In this document: positions 29,030 through 37,189 of the stretch, one piece after another
Layout: every line of letters begins with the position of its first letter
Position numbering within the stretch: the first letter of the stretch is position 1
Assembly (NCBI RefSeq): GCF_030733845.1
Contig: NZ_CP132311.1
Span: 1,057,501-1,121,500 of the forward strand
Origin: Shinella zoogloeoides
GTDB taxonomy: Bacteria; Pseudomonadota; Alphaproteobacteria; Rhizobiales; Rhizobiaceae
DNA: 64,000 nt
Direction: 5' to 3'
The notes under the pieces: model-generated
Seen by the model: the letters and a program-made list of their open reading frames with translations, nothing else
Told to the model about the DNA's origin: nothing
Databases searched by the model: none
Translations under genes and position numbers: made by a program

Positions 29030-29136
29030 CGAGGGGCGGAGCATTCGGCAAAGCAGCATGAATAGCATGTTGACCGCTGGCGCACCGGCCATTTTCGGAC
29101 TTTGCGGCAGGCATAAACCGTGTTAATCGGGCCATG

Positions 29137-29193
29137 ACTGTCAGCAGTCGAGCGGTAAATGCCTGAGCGATCAGGCGATACGGAACCGTATCG
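29137..29193 (+). promoter_or_regulatory. three consecutive hairpins in the fabG-acpP spacer
   Basis: Within the 282-bp gap, GACTG-tcag-CAGTC (29137-29150), GCCTGA-gcga-TCAGGC (29161-29176) and CGATACGG-aa-CCGTATCG (29176-29193) are perfect dyads; the second and third abut. They lie about 120-175 nt before the acpP start, probably in its leader or as the end of the fabG transcript. No T-run follows, so a plain terminator is unlikely. The rest of the gap shows nothing further that I can name. Confidence 0.5.
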
Positions 29194-29311
29194 TCTATGC
29201 CGCATTGCCGGTTGAAGGGATTGCCGGATGTGTTCTTGAGGCACATCGGGCGTGTTGAGTGTCCGGTGCCGTGACAGGCGCCGATCAAAAACAAAGGTCG
29301 AGGAATCCGAC

Positions 29312-29548
29312 ATGAGCGATATCGCAGAACGCGTAAAGAAAATTGTCATTGATCATCTGGGCGTCGATGCCGAAAAGGTCAGCGAAGGCGCAAGCTTCAT
29401 CGATGATCTTGGCGCGGACTCGCTCGACACCGTCGAACTGGTCATGGCGTTCGAAGAAGAATTCGGCGTCGAGATCCCGGACGATGCAGCTGACTCGATC
29501 CTGACGGTCGGCGACGCCGTCAAGTTCATCGAGAAGGCCCAGGCCTGA
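29312..29548 (+). CDS. acpP: acyl carrier protein
   Basis: A 78-residue acidic protein carrying growing acyl chains. Ser37 in [11 protein letters not shown] is the 4'-phosphopantetheine site. The sequence [18 protein letters not shown] is typical of alphaproteobacterial AcpP. ATG 29312 follows AGGAAT; the 20 upstream in-frame codons are not family-like. Expression is usually very high, consistent with its own leader between fabG and acpP. Confidence 0.97.
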   Translation: MSDIAERVKKIVIDHLGVDAEKVSEGASFIDDLGADSLDTVELVMAFEEEFGVEIPDDAADSILTVGDAVKFIEKAQA

Positions 29549-29566
29549 TTTGATTTGACTGCCGGC

Positions 29567-29586
29567 GGGCCGCCATCAGGCGGCCC
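29567..29586 (+). terminator. hairpin between acpP and fabF
   Basis: An 8-bp perfect stem GGGCCGCC/GGCGGCCC with an ATCA loop follows acpP by 18 bp. There is no T-run, so it may stabilise the acpP mRNA end or cause partial termination ahead of fabF. Confidence 0.5.
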
Positions 29587-29662
29587 GTCCCGGTCTCCTC
29601 CGGGAGGCCGCACCTCTTCATGAGGCAACGGATACAAGAATACGAAGGGTGGATCGCGGACG

Positions 29663-30925
29663 ATGAGGCGTGTCGTTATCACGGGTACCGGCATGGTATC
29701 ACCGCTTGGCTGTGGCACCGAAGTGACCTGGAGCCGGCTTCTGGAAGGCCGTAGCGGCGCTGCCAGGGTAACCACCTTCGAGGTCGATGACCTTCCCGCG
29801 AAGATCGCCTGTTCCATTCCGCTCGGCGACGGTTCCGATGGCACCTACAATCCCGACCAGTGGATGGAACCCAAGGAACAGCGCAAGGTCGATCCCTTCA
29901 TCGCCTATGCCGTGGCCGCCGCCGACATGGCGCTTGCCGATGCCGGCTGGCATCCGAAATCCGACGACGACCAGATCGCGACCGGCGTGCTCATCGGCTC
30001 CGGCATCGGCGGTCTCGAAGGCATCGTCGAAGCCGGCTACACGCTGCGCGACAAGGGGCCGCGCCGCATTTCGCCCTTCTTCATTCCCGGCCGCCTGATC
30101 AACCTCGCCTCCGGCCAGGTTTCGATCAAGCACAAGCTGCGCGGCCCCAATCATTCCGTCGTCACGGCCTGCTCGACCGGCGCCCACGCGATCGGCGACG
30201 CGAGCCGGCTGATCGCGCTCGGCGATGCCGACGTCATGGTGGCGGGCGGCGCGGAATCGCCGATCTGCCGCATCTCGCTGGCCGGCTTTGCCGCCTGCAA
30301 GGCGCTGTCGACCGCCCGCAACGACGACCCCACCGCCGCATCCCGCCCCTATGACCGCGACCGCGACGGCTTCGTCATGGGCGAGGGCGCCGGCATCGTG
30401 GTTCTGGAAGAGCTGGAGCACGCCAAGGCGCGCGGCGCGAAGATCTACGCCGAGGTGATCGGCTACGGCCTCTCCGGCGATGCCTTCCACATCACCGCGC
30501 CTTCCGAGGACGGCGACGGCGCGTTCCGCTGCATGACCATGGCGCTGAAGCGCGCCGGCATTCCGGCGAGCGAGCTCGACTACATCAACGCGCACGGCAC
30601 CTCCACCATGGCCGACACGATCGAGCTCGGCGCGGTCGAGCGCCTTGTCGGCGACGCGGCGTCCCGCATCTCCATGTCGTCCACCAAGTCGGCCATCGGC
30701 CACCTTCTGGGCGCGGCCGGCGCCGTCGAGGCGATCTTCACGGCGCTGGCGATCCGTGACAATATCGCGCCGCCGACGCTGAACCTCGACAACCCCGACG
30801 TCGAGACGGCGATCGACTTGGTGCCGCACAAGGCCCGCAAGCGCGAGATCAACGTGGCGCTGTCGAATTCGTTCGGCTTCGGCGGAACGAATGCGTCGCT
30901 GGTCCTGAAGCGCTACGACGCCTGA
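29663..30925 (+). CDS. fabF: 3-oxoacyl-ACP synthase II
   Basis: A 420-residue condensing enzyme that elongates acyl-ACP chains. The catalytic Cys170 lies in VVTACSTGAHAIGDA; the two histidines are in NAHGTST and KSAIGHLLGAAGA. MRRVVITGTGMVSPLG is the standard start. It follows acpP by 114 bp and precedes mltG, an order conserved in proteobacteria. Confidence 0.96.
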   Translation: MRRVVITGTGMVSPLGCGTEVTWSRLLEGRSGAARVTTFEVDDLPAKIACSIPLGDGSDGTYNPDQWMEPKEQRKVDPFIAYAVAAADMALADAGWHPKSDDDQIATGVLIGSGIGGLEGIVEAGYTLRDKGPRRISPFFIPGRLINLASGQVSIKHKLRGPNHSVVTACSTGAHAIGDASRLIALGDADVMVAGGAESPICRISLAGFAACKALSTARNDDPTAASRPYDRDRDGFVMGEGAGIVVLEELEHAKARGAKIYAEVIGYGLSGDAFHITAPSEDGDGAFRCMTMALKRAGIPASELDYINAHGTSTMADTIELGAVERLVGDAASRISMSSTKSAIGHLLGAAGAVEAIFTALAIRDNIAPPTLNLDNPDVETAIDLVPHKARKREINVALSNSFGFGGTNASLVLKRYDA

Positions 30926-31020
30926 TCCGGGCGCACGCCCCGGCGCGCCGCACACCCTGCTTTTGCCGTATTGCTCTGTTGGAAAGCGACGAGCAATGCG
31001 AGAACCCATGAGGACAGTCC

Positions 31021-32202
31021 GTGAGCGACACGAACGAACCCGGCGAGACACAGTTTGGCCGTGGCGAGGCATCCGGCCAGCCGCGCATCATTCCCAAGTC
31101 CGCCAAGGAGGCCCTCAGGCCTGAACAGGTGCCGGAACCGCCGAGCCGTCGCCGCTCGCGCAAGGCACGCAGCCAGATCGTCATCTTCCTGAATTTCGTC
31201 ATGACCGTGGTGGTCTTCGCCACGCTCATCGGCGTCGGCATCTTCTACTACGGCGTGAAGAGCTACGAGGAGCAGGGGCCGCTGAAGGCCAACACGAACT
31301 TCATCGTTCGCGCCGGTGCCGGCACCAACGAGATCGCGGCCAATCTCGAGCGCAACAACATCATCACCGACGGCCGCGTCTTCCGCGTGCTCTCGCGCGT
31401 CTATCTCGACGGCGAGACGCTGAAGGCCGGCGAATACGAGATCAAGTCCGGCGCCTCGATGCGGGAGATCGTCGAGCTCCTGAAATCCGGCAAGTCCATC
31501 CTCTACAGCGTTTCCGTACCGGAAGGCCTGACGGTCAAGCAGGTGTTCAAGCGCCTTGCCGACGATCCCGTGCTTGAAGGCGACCTGCCGCAGGACCTGC
31601 CGGTCGAAGGCTCGTTGATGCCCGATACCTACAAGTTCTCGCGCGGCACCAAGCGCGCCGATATCCTGCACCAGATGCTCGACGCGCAGAAATCGCTGAT
31701 CGACCAGATCTGGGAGCGGCGCGACGACGACCTGCCGATCGCCACCCGCGAGGAATTCGTGACGCTCGCCTCGATCGTCGAGAAGGAGACGGGCCGGGCG
31801 GACGAGCGTTCGCGCGTCGCCTCGGTCTTCCTGAACCGGCTCGACAAGGGCATGCGCCTGCAATCCGACCCGACCATCATCTACGGCATCTTCGGCGGCG
31901 ACGGCAAACCGGCCGACCGGCCGATCTTCCAGTCGGACCTCGAAAAGCAGACGCCGTTCAACACCTATATCATCAAGGGTCTGCCGCCGACGCCGATCGC
32001 CAATCCGGGCCGTGCGGCGCTGGAAGCCGTCGCCAATCCGTCGCGCACGTCCGACCTCTACTTCGTTGCCGACGGCACGGGCGGCCACGTCTTTGCCGAG
32101 ACGCTGGACGAGCACAACCAGAACGTCCGCCGCTGGCGCAAGCTGGAAGCCGAGAAGGCCGCCGAGGCCGCCAAGGAAACGGAAGCCACTAGTTCCCAGT
32201 AA
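31021..32202 (+). CDS. mltG: endolytic murein transglycosylase
   Basis: The 393-residue inner-membrane protein cleaves nascent glycan strands and helps set their length. A basic cytoplasmic N-terminus (RRRSRKARSQ) precedes one membrane helix (about 54-76). The YceG domain follows, with the catalytic Glu in LASIVEKETG and RLDKGMRLQSDPTIIYG plus PTPIANPGRAALEA. The start is GTG at 31021 with GAGGA upstream. It sits after fabF, its usual neighbour, and ends at a strong terminator. Confidence 0.94.
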   Translation: MSDTNEPGETQFGRGEASGQPRIIPKSAKEALRPEQVPEPPSRRRSRKARSQIVIFLNFVMTVVVFATLIGVGIFYYGVKSYEEQGPLKANTNFIVRAGAGTNEIAANLERNNIITDGRVFRVLSRVYLDGETLKAGEYEIKSGASMREIVELLKSGKSILYSVSVPEGLTVKQVFKRLADDPVLEGDLPQDLPVEGSLMPDTYKFSRGTKRADILHQMLDAQKSLIDQIWERRDDDLPIATREEFVTLASIVEKETGRADERSRVASVFLNRLDKGMRLQSDPTIIYGIFGGDGKPADRPIFQSDLEKQTPFNTYIIKGLPPTPIANPGRAALEAVANPSRTSDLYFVADGTGGHVFAETLDEHNQNVRRWRKLEAEKAAEAAKETEATSSQ

Positions 32203-32221
32203 GATGGGCGCGGCTCTCTTG

Positions 32222-32254
32222 AACGGCCCCGGCGCTTGCGTCCGGGGCCGTTTT
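32222..32254 (+). terminator. intrinsic terminator after mltG
   Basis: An 11-bp stem AACGGCCCCGG/CCGGGGCCGTT with a 9-nt loop ends in TTTT. Confidence 0.88.
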
Positions 32255-32418
32255 GTCTGCGCATGTCACCTTTGATGTGGATCGCTACGCCTTCCGCGTG
32301 CTTGGCCGTTTCCAACCCCGTGAAACTGCTTCACTTTAATACGGGATGATGTCGCGCGTGCCGCGCGCACCCGGCTGCCCGTTCCGGCTTCTCGCCACGG
32401 GCGCCACTGGAGGCTGAC

Positions 32419-33306
32419 ATGACATTGCAATCGATGACCGGCTTCGCGCGGGTCGAGGGAACCAGCGGGCGTACGCGCTGGGCATGGGAACTGCGTTCGG
32501 TGAACGGCAAGGGGCTCGACCTTCGCCTGCGCCTGCCGCCCGGCTTCGAGGCGCTGGAGGCGGATGTGCGCCGTGTCGCGGGCGAGGCCTTCGCGCGCGG
32601 CAATCTCCAGGTCGGGCTTGCCACCAGCGTCAGCGAGGCGCAGGTGGAAGCCGTGGTGAACCAGGGCGCGCTCGCCGCCGTGCTGGCGCTGCGCGACCAG
32701 CTTGCCGGTATCGTCGATCCCGCACCGGTGAAGCTCGACACGCTGCTTTCCGTGCGCGGTATCGTCGATTTCCGGGAGGCCGAGGAGAGCGAGACGGAAC
32801 GCACGGCGCGCAACGAGGACATCGCCGCGGGCTTCGCCGAAGCCGTCCGCTGTCTTGCCGACATGCGGCGCAGCGAGGGCGCGGCGCTCGCCGCGGTCCT
32901 GCTCGGTCAGGTCGCACGGATAGAGGCGCTGACGCAGACTGTCGAGGCCGATCCCTCGCGTAGCGTCGCGGCGATTGCCGAGCGCCTTTCCGCGCAGGTG
33001 ACCATGCTCATGCAGGGCGCCACCGCGCTCGACCGTGACCGGCTGCACCAGGAGGCCGCGCTCATCGCCACCAAGGCGGACCTGCGCGAGGAGATCGACC
33101 GGCTGAAGGCGCATGTGGCGGCGGCGCGTGCGCTGATCGCCGAAGGCGGCCCGATCGGCCGCAAGCTCGATTTTCTCGCACAGGAATTTAACCGGGAATC
33201 GAATACGATCTGTTCCAAGTCGAACGCCGCTGCTGTAACGGCTGCAGGCATCGAGCTGAAGGTCGTCATCGACCAGTTCAGGGAACAGGTCCAGAATTTG
33301 GAGTAG
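32419..33306 (+). CDS. YicC/YloC family endoribonuclease
   Basis: The 295-residue protein has the YicC N-terminal start LQSMTGFARVEG with WELRSVNGKGLDLRLRLP, and the conserved C-terminal DUF1732 part (EAALIATKADLREEIDRL ... GRKLDFLAQEFNREANT-like, here FNRESNTICSKS). The family was recently shown to be an endoribonuclease acting on small RNA or mRNA. It lies directly upstream of gmk (3-bp gap), the usual association. Confidence 0.93.
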   Translation: MTLQSMTGFARVEGTSGRTRWAWELRSVNGKGLDLRLRLPPGFEALEADVRRVAGEAFARGNLQVGLATSVSEAQVEAVVNQGALAAVLALRDQLAGIVDPAPVKLDTLLSVRGIVDFREAEESETERTARNEDIAAGFAEAVRCLADMRRSEGAALAAVLLGQVARIEALTQTVEADPSRSVAAIAERLSAQVTMLMQGATALDRDRLHQEAALIATKADLREEIDRLKAHVAAARALIAEGGPIGRKLDFLAQEFNRESNTICSKSNAAAVTAAGIELKVVIDQFREQVQNLE

Positions 33307-33309
33307 GCC

Positions 33310-33969
33310 ATGGCCGAGCATTCGAAGCAGATCAACATCGAGCGCCGCGGGCTCATGCTCGTGATCTCCTCTCCGTCCGGCGCCGGCAAGTCGACCATCG
33401 CCCGCAATCTGCTGGAGGCCGATCCGGGCCTCAGCCTTTCGGTCAGCGTGACGACGCGCCAGCGCCGCGCCAGCGAGATCGCCGGGCGGCACTACCACTT
33501 CATCAATCAGCGCGAATTCGAGCTCCGGCGTGATTCCGATTCCCTGCTCGAATGGGCCGAGGTGCACGGCAATTTCTACGGCACGCCGCGCGAGCCGGTG
33601 GAGGAGGCCATGTCCGCCGGCCGCGATATGCTGTTCGACATCGACTGGCAGGGCGCCCAGCAGCTCCAGGAGAAGATGCCGGCCGATGTCGTCTCGATCT
33701 TCATCCTGCCGCCGTCGATGACCGAGCTGCAATCGCGCCTGCATCGCCGCGCCGAGGATACCGAGGAGGTCATCCAGACGCGCCTTGCCAATTCCCGGGC
33801 CGAGATCGAGCATTGGCGGGAATACGACTACGTCATCCTCAACGATGACCTCTCCGTCGCCTTCGATGCCGTGCAGAGCATCGTCAAGGCCGAGCGCCTG
33901 CGCCGCGACCGCCGGCATGGGCTGTTCGAATTCGTGACCGGGCTGGTGACGGAAAAGCCGGTTTTGTGA
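33310..33969 (+). CDS. gmk: guanylate kinase
   Basis: A 219-residue enzyme phosphorylating GMP to GDP. The P-loop [12 protein letters not shown] sits near residue 19, and the GMP-binding part [21 protein letters not shown] follows. The length is normal and ATG 33310 is just after the yicC stop. A RIME-like repeat starts 17 bp after the stop. Confidence 0.95.
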   Translation: MAEHSKQINIERRGLMLVISSPSGAGKSTIARNLLEADPGLSLSVSVTTRQRRASEIAGRHYHFINQREFELRRDSDSLLEWAEVHGNFYGTPREPVEEAMSAGRDMLFDIDWQGAQQLQEKMPADVVSIFILPPSMTELQSRLHRRAEDTEEVIQTRLANSRAEIEHWREYDYVILNDDLSVAFDAVQSIVKAERLRRDRRHGLFEFVTGLVTEKPVL

Positions 33970-33985
33970 GAGTGGCGGGTGTAAC

Positions 33986-34140
33986 ACCCCCCTCTGCCCC
34001 GCCGGGCATCTCCCCCTCAAGGGGGGAGATCGGCAAGAGGCACAAACCTTGCTCAAACAGCGACGTTAGAGACGGGCGAAACGGTGCCCCACCCAATCTC
34101 CCCCCTTGAGGGGGAGATGCCCGGCAGGGCAGAGGGGGGT
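33986..34140. repeat. RIME-like palindromic intergenic repeat, copy 2
   Basis: It is 155 bp long, the same length and orientation as the copy at 6010-6164, and most positions agree by eye. The terminal inverted repeats run ACCCCCCTCTGCCC... to ...GGGCAGAGGGGGGT, nearly perfect over 35 bp, each with an inner CTCCCCC-TCAA-GGGGGGAG hairpin. It separates the convergent gmk and rsmA genes. Confidence 0.82.
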
Positions 34141-34169
34141 AGCCACGGCTCCCACGCCGACGGCAGCGC

Positions 34170-35000
34170 TCAGAGCGCGTTCGCCAGCCGCACGAACTCT
34201 TCCACGCTCAGCGTCTCCGCCCGCCGCTGCGGATCGATCTCCGCCTTTGCCAGCAGCGCCTCGCCGCCGAGCGATTTCACGCTTTGGCGCAGCATCTTGC
34301 GGCGCTGGCCGAAGGCAGCGTGGGTGACGCGTTCCAGCGCGCTTGCCTCGCAGGGCAACGGGTTGGCGATGGGCTCCAGATGCACGACGGAGGACGTCAC
34401 CTTCGGCGGCGGCGTGAAGGCCTGCGGCGGCACGTCGAAGGCCATGCGGGCGTCGGTGCGCCAGCCGCAGAGCACGCCGAGCCGGCCATAGTGGTCGTCA
34501 TCCTCCTGCGCGACAATGCGCAGGCCAACCTCGCGCTGGAACATCAGCGTGAGCGATTCCCAGAAGGGTGGCCAGGCCTTCGGCAACAGCCAGTTGACGA
34601 GAAGCTGCGTGCCGACATTATAGGGCAGGTTGGCGATGATGCGCACCGGCTCGCCGGGCGCCAGCGCCTCGAAATCGGTCTTCAGCGCATCGCCCTCGAT
34701 CACCGTGAGGCGGCCCGGATAGTGATCGGAGATTTCCGCCAGCGCCGGCAGGCACCGGGCGTCGCGCTCGATGGCGATGACCCGCTTAGCGCCGAGCGCG
34801 AGAATGGCGCGCGTCAGGCCGCCCGGCCCCGGGCCGACCTCGATCACCGTATGGTTCTCGATGGGGCCGGCGGTGCGGGCTATCTTCTGGGTGAGGTTCA
34901 GGTCGAGCAGGAAGTTCTGGCCGAGCGCCTTCTTCGCGTCGAGCCCGTGCCGCTGGATGACGTCGCGCAGCGGCGGAAGTCCGTCGAGCGCCGCCATCAC
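34170..35000 (-). CDS. rsmA: 16S rRNA (A1518/A1519) dimethyltransferase
   Basis: The 276-residue KsgA-type enzyme dimethylates two adenines near the 3' end of 16S r[15 protein letters not shown] opens the fold, [16 protein letters not shown] binds SAM, and [15 protein letters not shown] holds the N-L-P-Y catalytic motif. Its ATG overlaps the pdxA stop by 4 bp, so translation is coupled. The pair pdxA-rsmA is widespread. Confidence 0.95.
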   Translation of the reverse strand: MMAALDGLPPLRDVIQRHGLDAKKALGQNFLLDLNLTQKIARTAGPIENHTVIEVGPGPGGLTRAILALGAKRVIAIERDARCLPALAEISDHYPGRLTVIEGDALKTDFEALAPGEPVRIIANLPYNVGTQLLVNWLLPKAWPPFWESLTLMFQREVGLRIVAQEDDDHYGRLGVLCGWRTDARMAFDVPPQAFTPPPKVTSSVVHLEPIANPLPCEASALERVTHAAFGQRRKMLRQSVKSLGGEALLAKAEIDPQRRAETLSVEEFVRLANAL

Positions 35001-36034
35001 GCCGTCTCCCGGGATGCGCGTTCGTGCGCCGCAAGCTCGGCGGCGAGCCGCAGCGCGGCGAGAAGGCTGTCCGGCTTGGCGATGCCCTTGCCGGCAAGGG
35101 CGAAGGCGGTGCCGTGGTCCGGCGACGTGCGGATAAAGGGCAGGCCCAGCGTCGCATTGACGGAATCGTCGAAGCCCAGCGCCTTGGCCGGGATCAGCGC
35201 CTGGTCGTGATACATGCAGAGCGCAACGTCATAGGTCGCGCGGGCGGCCTCATGGAACATCGTGTCGGCCGGAAGCGGGCCGATCGCCGCGATGCCGGCC
35301 ACCTTCAGCCGCTCGACGGCGGGACGCACGATGGCGTCGTCCTCCAGCCCCAGCGCGCCGCTTTCGCCGGCATGCGGGTTGAGCCCGGCAATGGCGAGGC
35401 GTGGACGGGCGATGCCGAAGCGCTGGCACAGGTCCCGCGCGGTGATGACGGCCGTCTCGACGATGAGGTCTTCGCTCAGCGTCGCCGGGACGTCCTTCAG
35501 CGGGATATGGATCGTCACCGGCACGGCGCGCAGCTTCGGCCCGGCAAGCAGCATGACGGGGAGGAGGGTGTCCCCGCCCGTCGCCTTTGTCGCGAGATCG
35601 GCGAGGAACTCCGTATGGCCGGGAAAGCCGAAGCCGGCATCGTAGAGCACCGCCTTGGCGATCGGGTTGGTCACGACGGCGGCGGTGCGGCCCGCCATGG
35701 TCAGGGCGACGGCCGTCTCTATGGCGCCGGTGATGGCGGCGGTGTTGCGGCTGTCGGGCGCGCCAGCCACGACGGGCACGGCGCAATCGGACGCGAGCAC
35801 CGGAATGGCCTCAGCGAAGATGGCCTCAGCCGTTTCCGGCTGTGCGGCGACGAGCGCGATATCGAGGCCGAGCACATGGGCGCGCGCGCGCAGAACCGCG
35901 GCATCGCCGATGAAGAGGAAAGGGGGAAGCGAAAGCCGGTGGCGGGCGGACCACAGGGCAAGCGTGATATCCGGCCCGATCCCCGCCGGATCGCCCATGG
36001 TGAGCGCCAGCGGAGGAATGTTCGTCGTCGTCAT
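34997..36034 (-). CDS. pdxA: 4-hydroxythreonine-4-phosphate dehydrogenase
   Basis: The 345-residue enzyme takes part in pyridoxal phosphate synthesis. [15 protein letters not shown] near the start, [11 protein letters not shown] and [15 protein letters not shown] are PdxA signatures, with metal-binding His in these and in [14 protein letters not shown] motif (here [14 protein letters not shown]). The frame is open 70 codons upstream without similarity; ATG 36034 is used. It follows the SurA-like gene by 88 bp. Confidence 0.95.
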   Translation of the reverse strand: MTTTNIPPLALTMGDPAGIGPDITLALWSARHRLSLPPFLFIGDAAVLRARAHVLGLDIALVAAQPETAEAIFAEAIPVLASDCAVPVVAGAPDSRNTAAITGAIETAVALTMAGRTAAVVTNPIAKAVLYDAGFGFPGHTEFLADLATKATGGDTLLPVMLLAGPKLRAVPVTIHIPLKDVPATLSEDLIVETAVITARDLCQRFGIARPRLAIAGLNPHAGESGALGLEDDAIVRPAVERLKVAGIAAIGPLPADTMFHEAARATYDVALCMYHDQALIPAKALGFDDSVNATLGLPFIRTSPDHGTAFALAGKGIAKPDSLLAALRLAAELAAHERASRETA

Positions 36035-36122
36035 GGGGACCTGCCGGAAGAGCGATGCCGGCGTGTCCAGGGACAGGCGCCGGCAGGTTTGAGAGTGCGC
36101 CGCGTCTCCACGGCGCCCAGAA

Positions 36123-37061
36123 TCAGCGTTCGGTGATCGTCGCCTTCTTGCGCAGTTCGGCGATGTACTTCTTGCTGTTCTCGTCGCCTTCGTTGCCCTT
36201 CGCCTTGGCGAGGTCCTCGGCGCGGAAGACCATTTCGGCGGCAACGTCGTCGTTCACCTGGCGCTGCTTGCAGATCGCCAGATATTCGACGCCGCGCTCG
36301 GTGACGCGCGTGCCCGTCGTCTGGCCCTTGGCCTTCTCGATCAGCGGCTTCCAGTCCTCGGGCATTTCCGGCGCCAGCACGCGGCCGAGATCGCGGATCG
36401 AGACGTCGTGCATCGTCGCGGCAAAGGCCTTGGCCTGGTCGCAGCCGGGGAATTTCGAGCGGGAGGCTTCCGCCTCCGCCTTGCGCTTGCCGAGGATGGC
36501 GTTGCGGCGCTTTTCCGGCACGACGAAGATGACCTGCTTGAGGAAGTATTCCGTCGTTTCCGGCTTCTTGCCGCCGTTCTCCTGCATGCGCTCGACAAGC
36601 GTCTTGCCGTTGTTCGTGCGGCCGAAGCGGGCGTTGACGACGCGCGGCCAGCTCATCTGCAGCGCGATGAACTGCTTGAAGTGTTCGGAGCCGACGCCGG
36701 CCTGGTTGAGGATCTTGGCGAGCTGGTCGGGCGACATCTTGTTGGAGGCCGCAAAGCGCGCATAGGCGGCATCGACCTCCGTGGTGCTGACGGATGCGCG
36801 GGCGCGCAGAATTTCCTCGCGCTTCAGCGTGTCGTCGATGAGCTGTTCGCGGGCGATGCTGCGCAGATTGCCCTTGGTGCGCTGCAGCTTCAGGAAGTTG
36901 ACGCGGCGTTCGACGTCGCCGGAAGTGATCGCGGTGTTGTTGACGATCGCAACGACCGAACTTGCGGCCTGCGCACTGCCTGCCGGCGCAACGATCGTTA
37001 CCGCTGCGGCCAGAGCGACGCCCATCATCATGGAGCGCACCACAGATTGTCTGCCCATCAT
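36123..37061 (-). CDS. SurA-like periplasmic chaperone/peptidyl-prolyl isomerase
   Basis: A 312-residue protein with a signal peptide ([22 protein letters not shown]) and a SurA N-terminal domain ([21 protein letters not shown] ... [14 protein letters not shown]). The rest would be the parvulin-like part, but its motifs are weak. SurA helps outer-membrane proteins such as LptD cross the periplasm, and the gene lies between lptD and pdxA exactly as surA does in E. coli. I chose ATG 37061, preceded by AGAGGGACTGG; an ATG at 37100 lacks such a site. Confidence 0.88.
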   Translation of the reverse strand: MMGRQSVVRSMMMGVALAAAVTIVAPAGSAQAASSVVAIVNNTAITSGDVERRVNFLKLQRTKGNLRSIAREQLIDDTLKREEILRARASVSTTEVDAAYARFAASNKMSPDQLAKILNQAGVGSEHFKQFIALQMSWPRVVNARFGRTNNGKTLVERMQENGGKKPETTEYFLKQVIFVVPEKRRNAILGKRKAEAEASRSKFPGCDQAKAFAATMHDVSIRDLGRVLAPEMPEDWKPLIEKAKGQTTGTRVTERGVEYLAICKQRQVNDDVAAEMVFRAEDLAKAKGNEGDENSKKYIAELRKKATITER

Positions 37062-37189
37062 GCCAGTCCCTCTTCCAAAACCCATTTCGTGCCCCCGCAC
37101 CGTTCAAGCGGAGGGCGCCGGGAGAATTCATCTCCCGGATGTGCATAATACATGCGGCCAAACGATGACAAGAGCGGCCCGCAGGCCTG

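Noticed and set aside
26084..29092. 1002-codon minus-strand frame covering the aldo/keto reductase and antisense of fabD/fabG
   Set aside because: Only the part from 27127 downstream resembles a protein family; the upstream part is antisense to clear fab genes.
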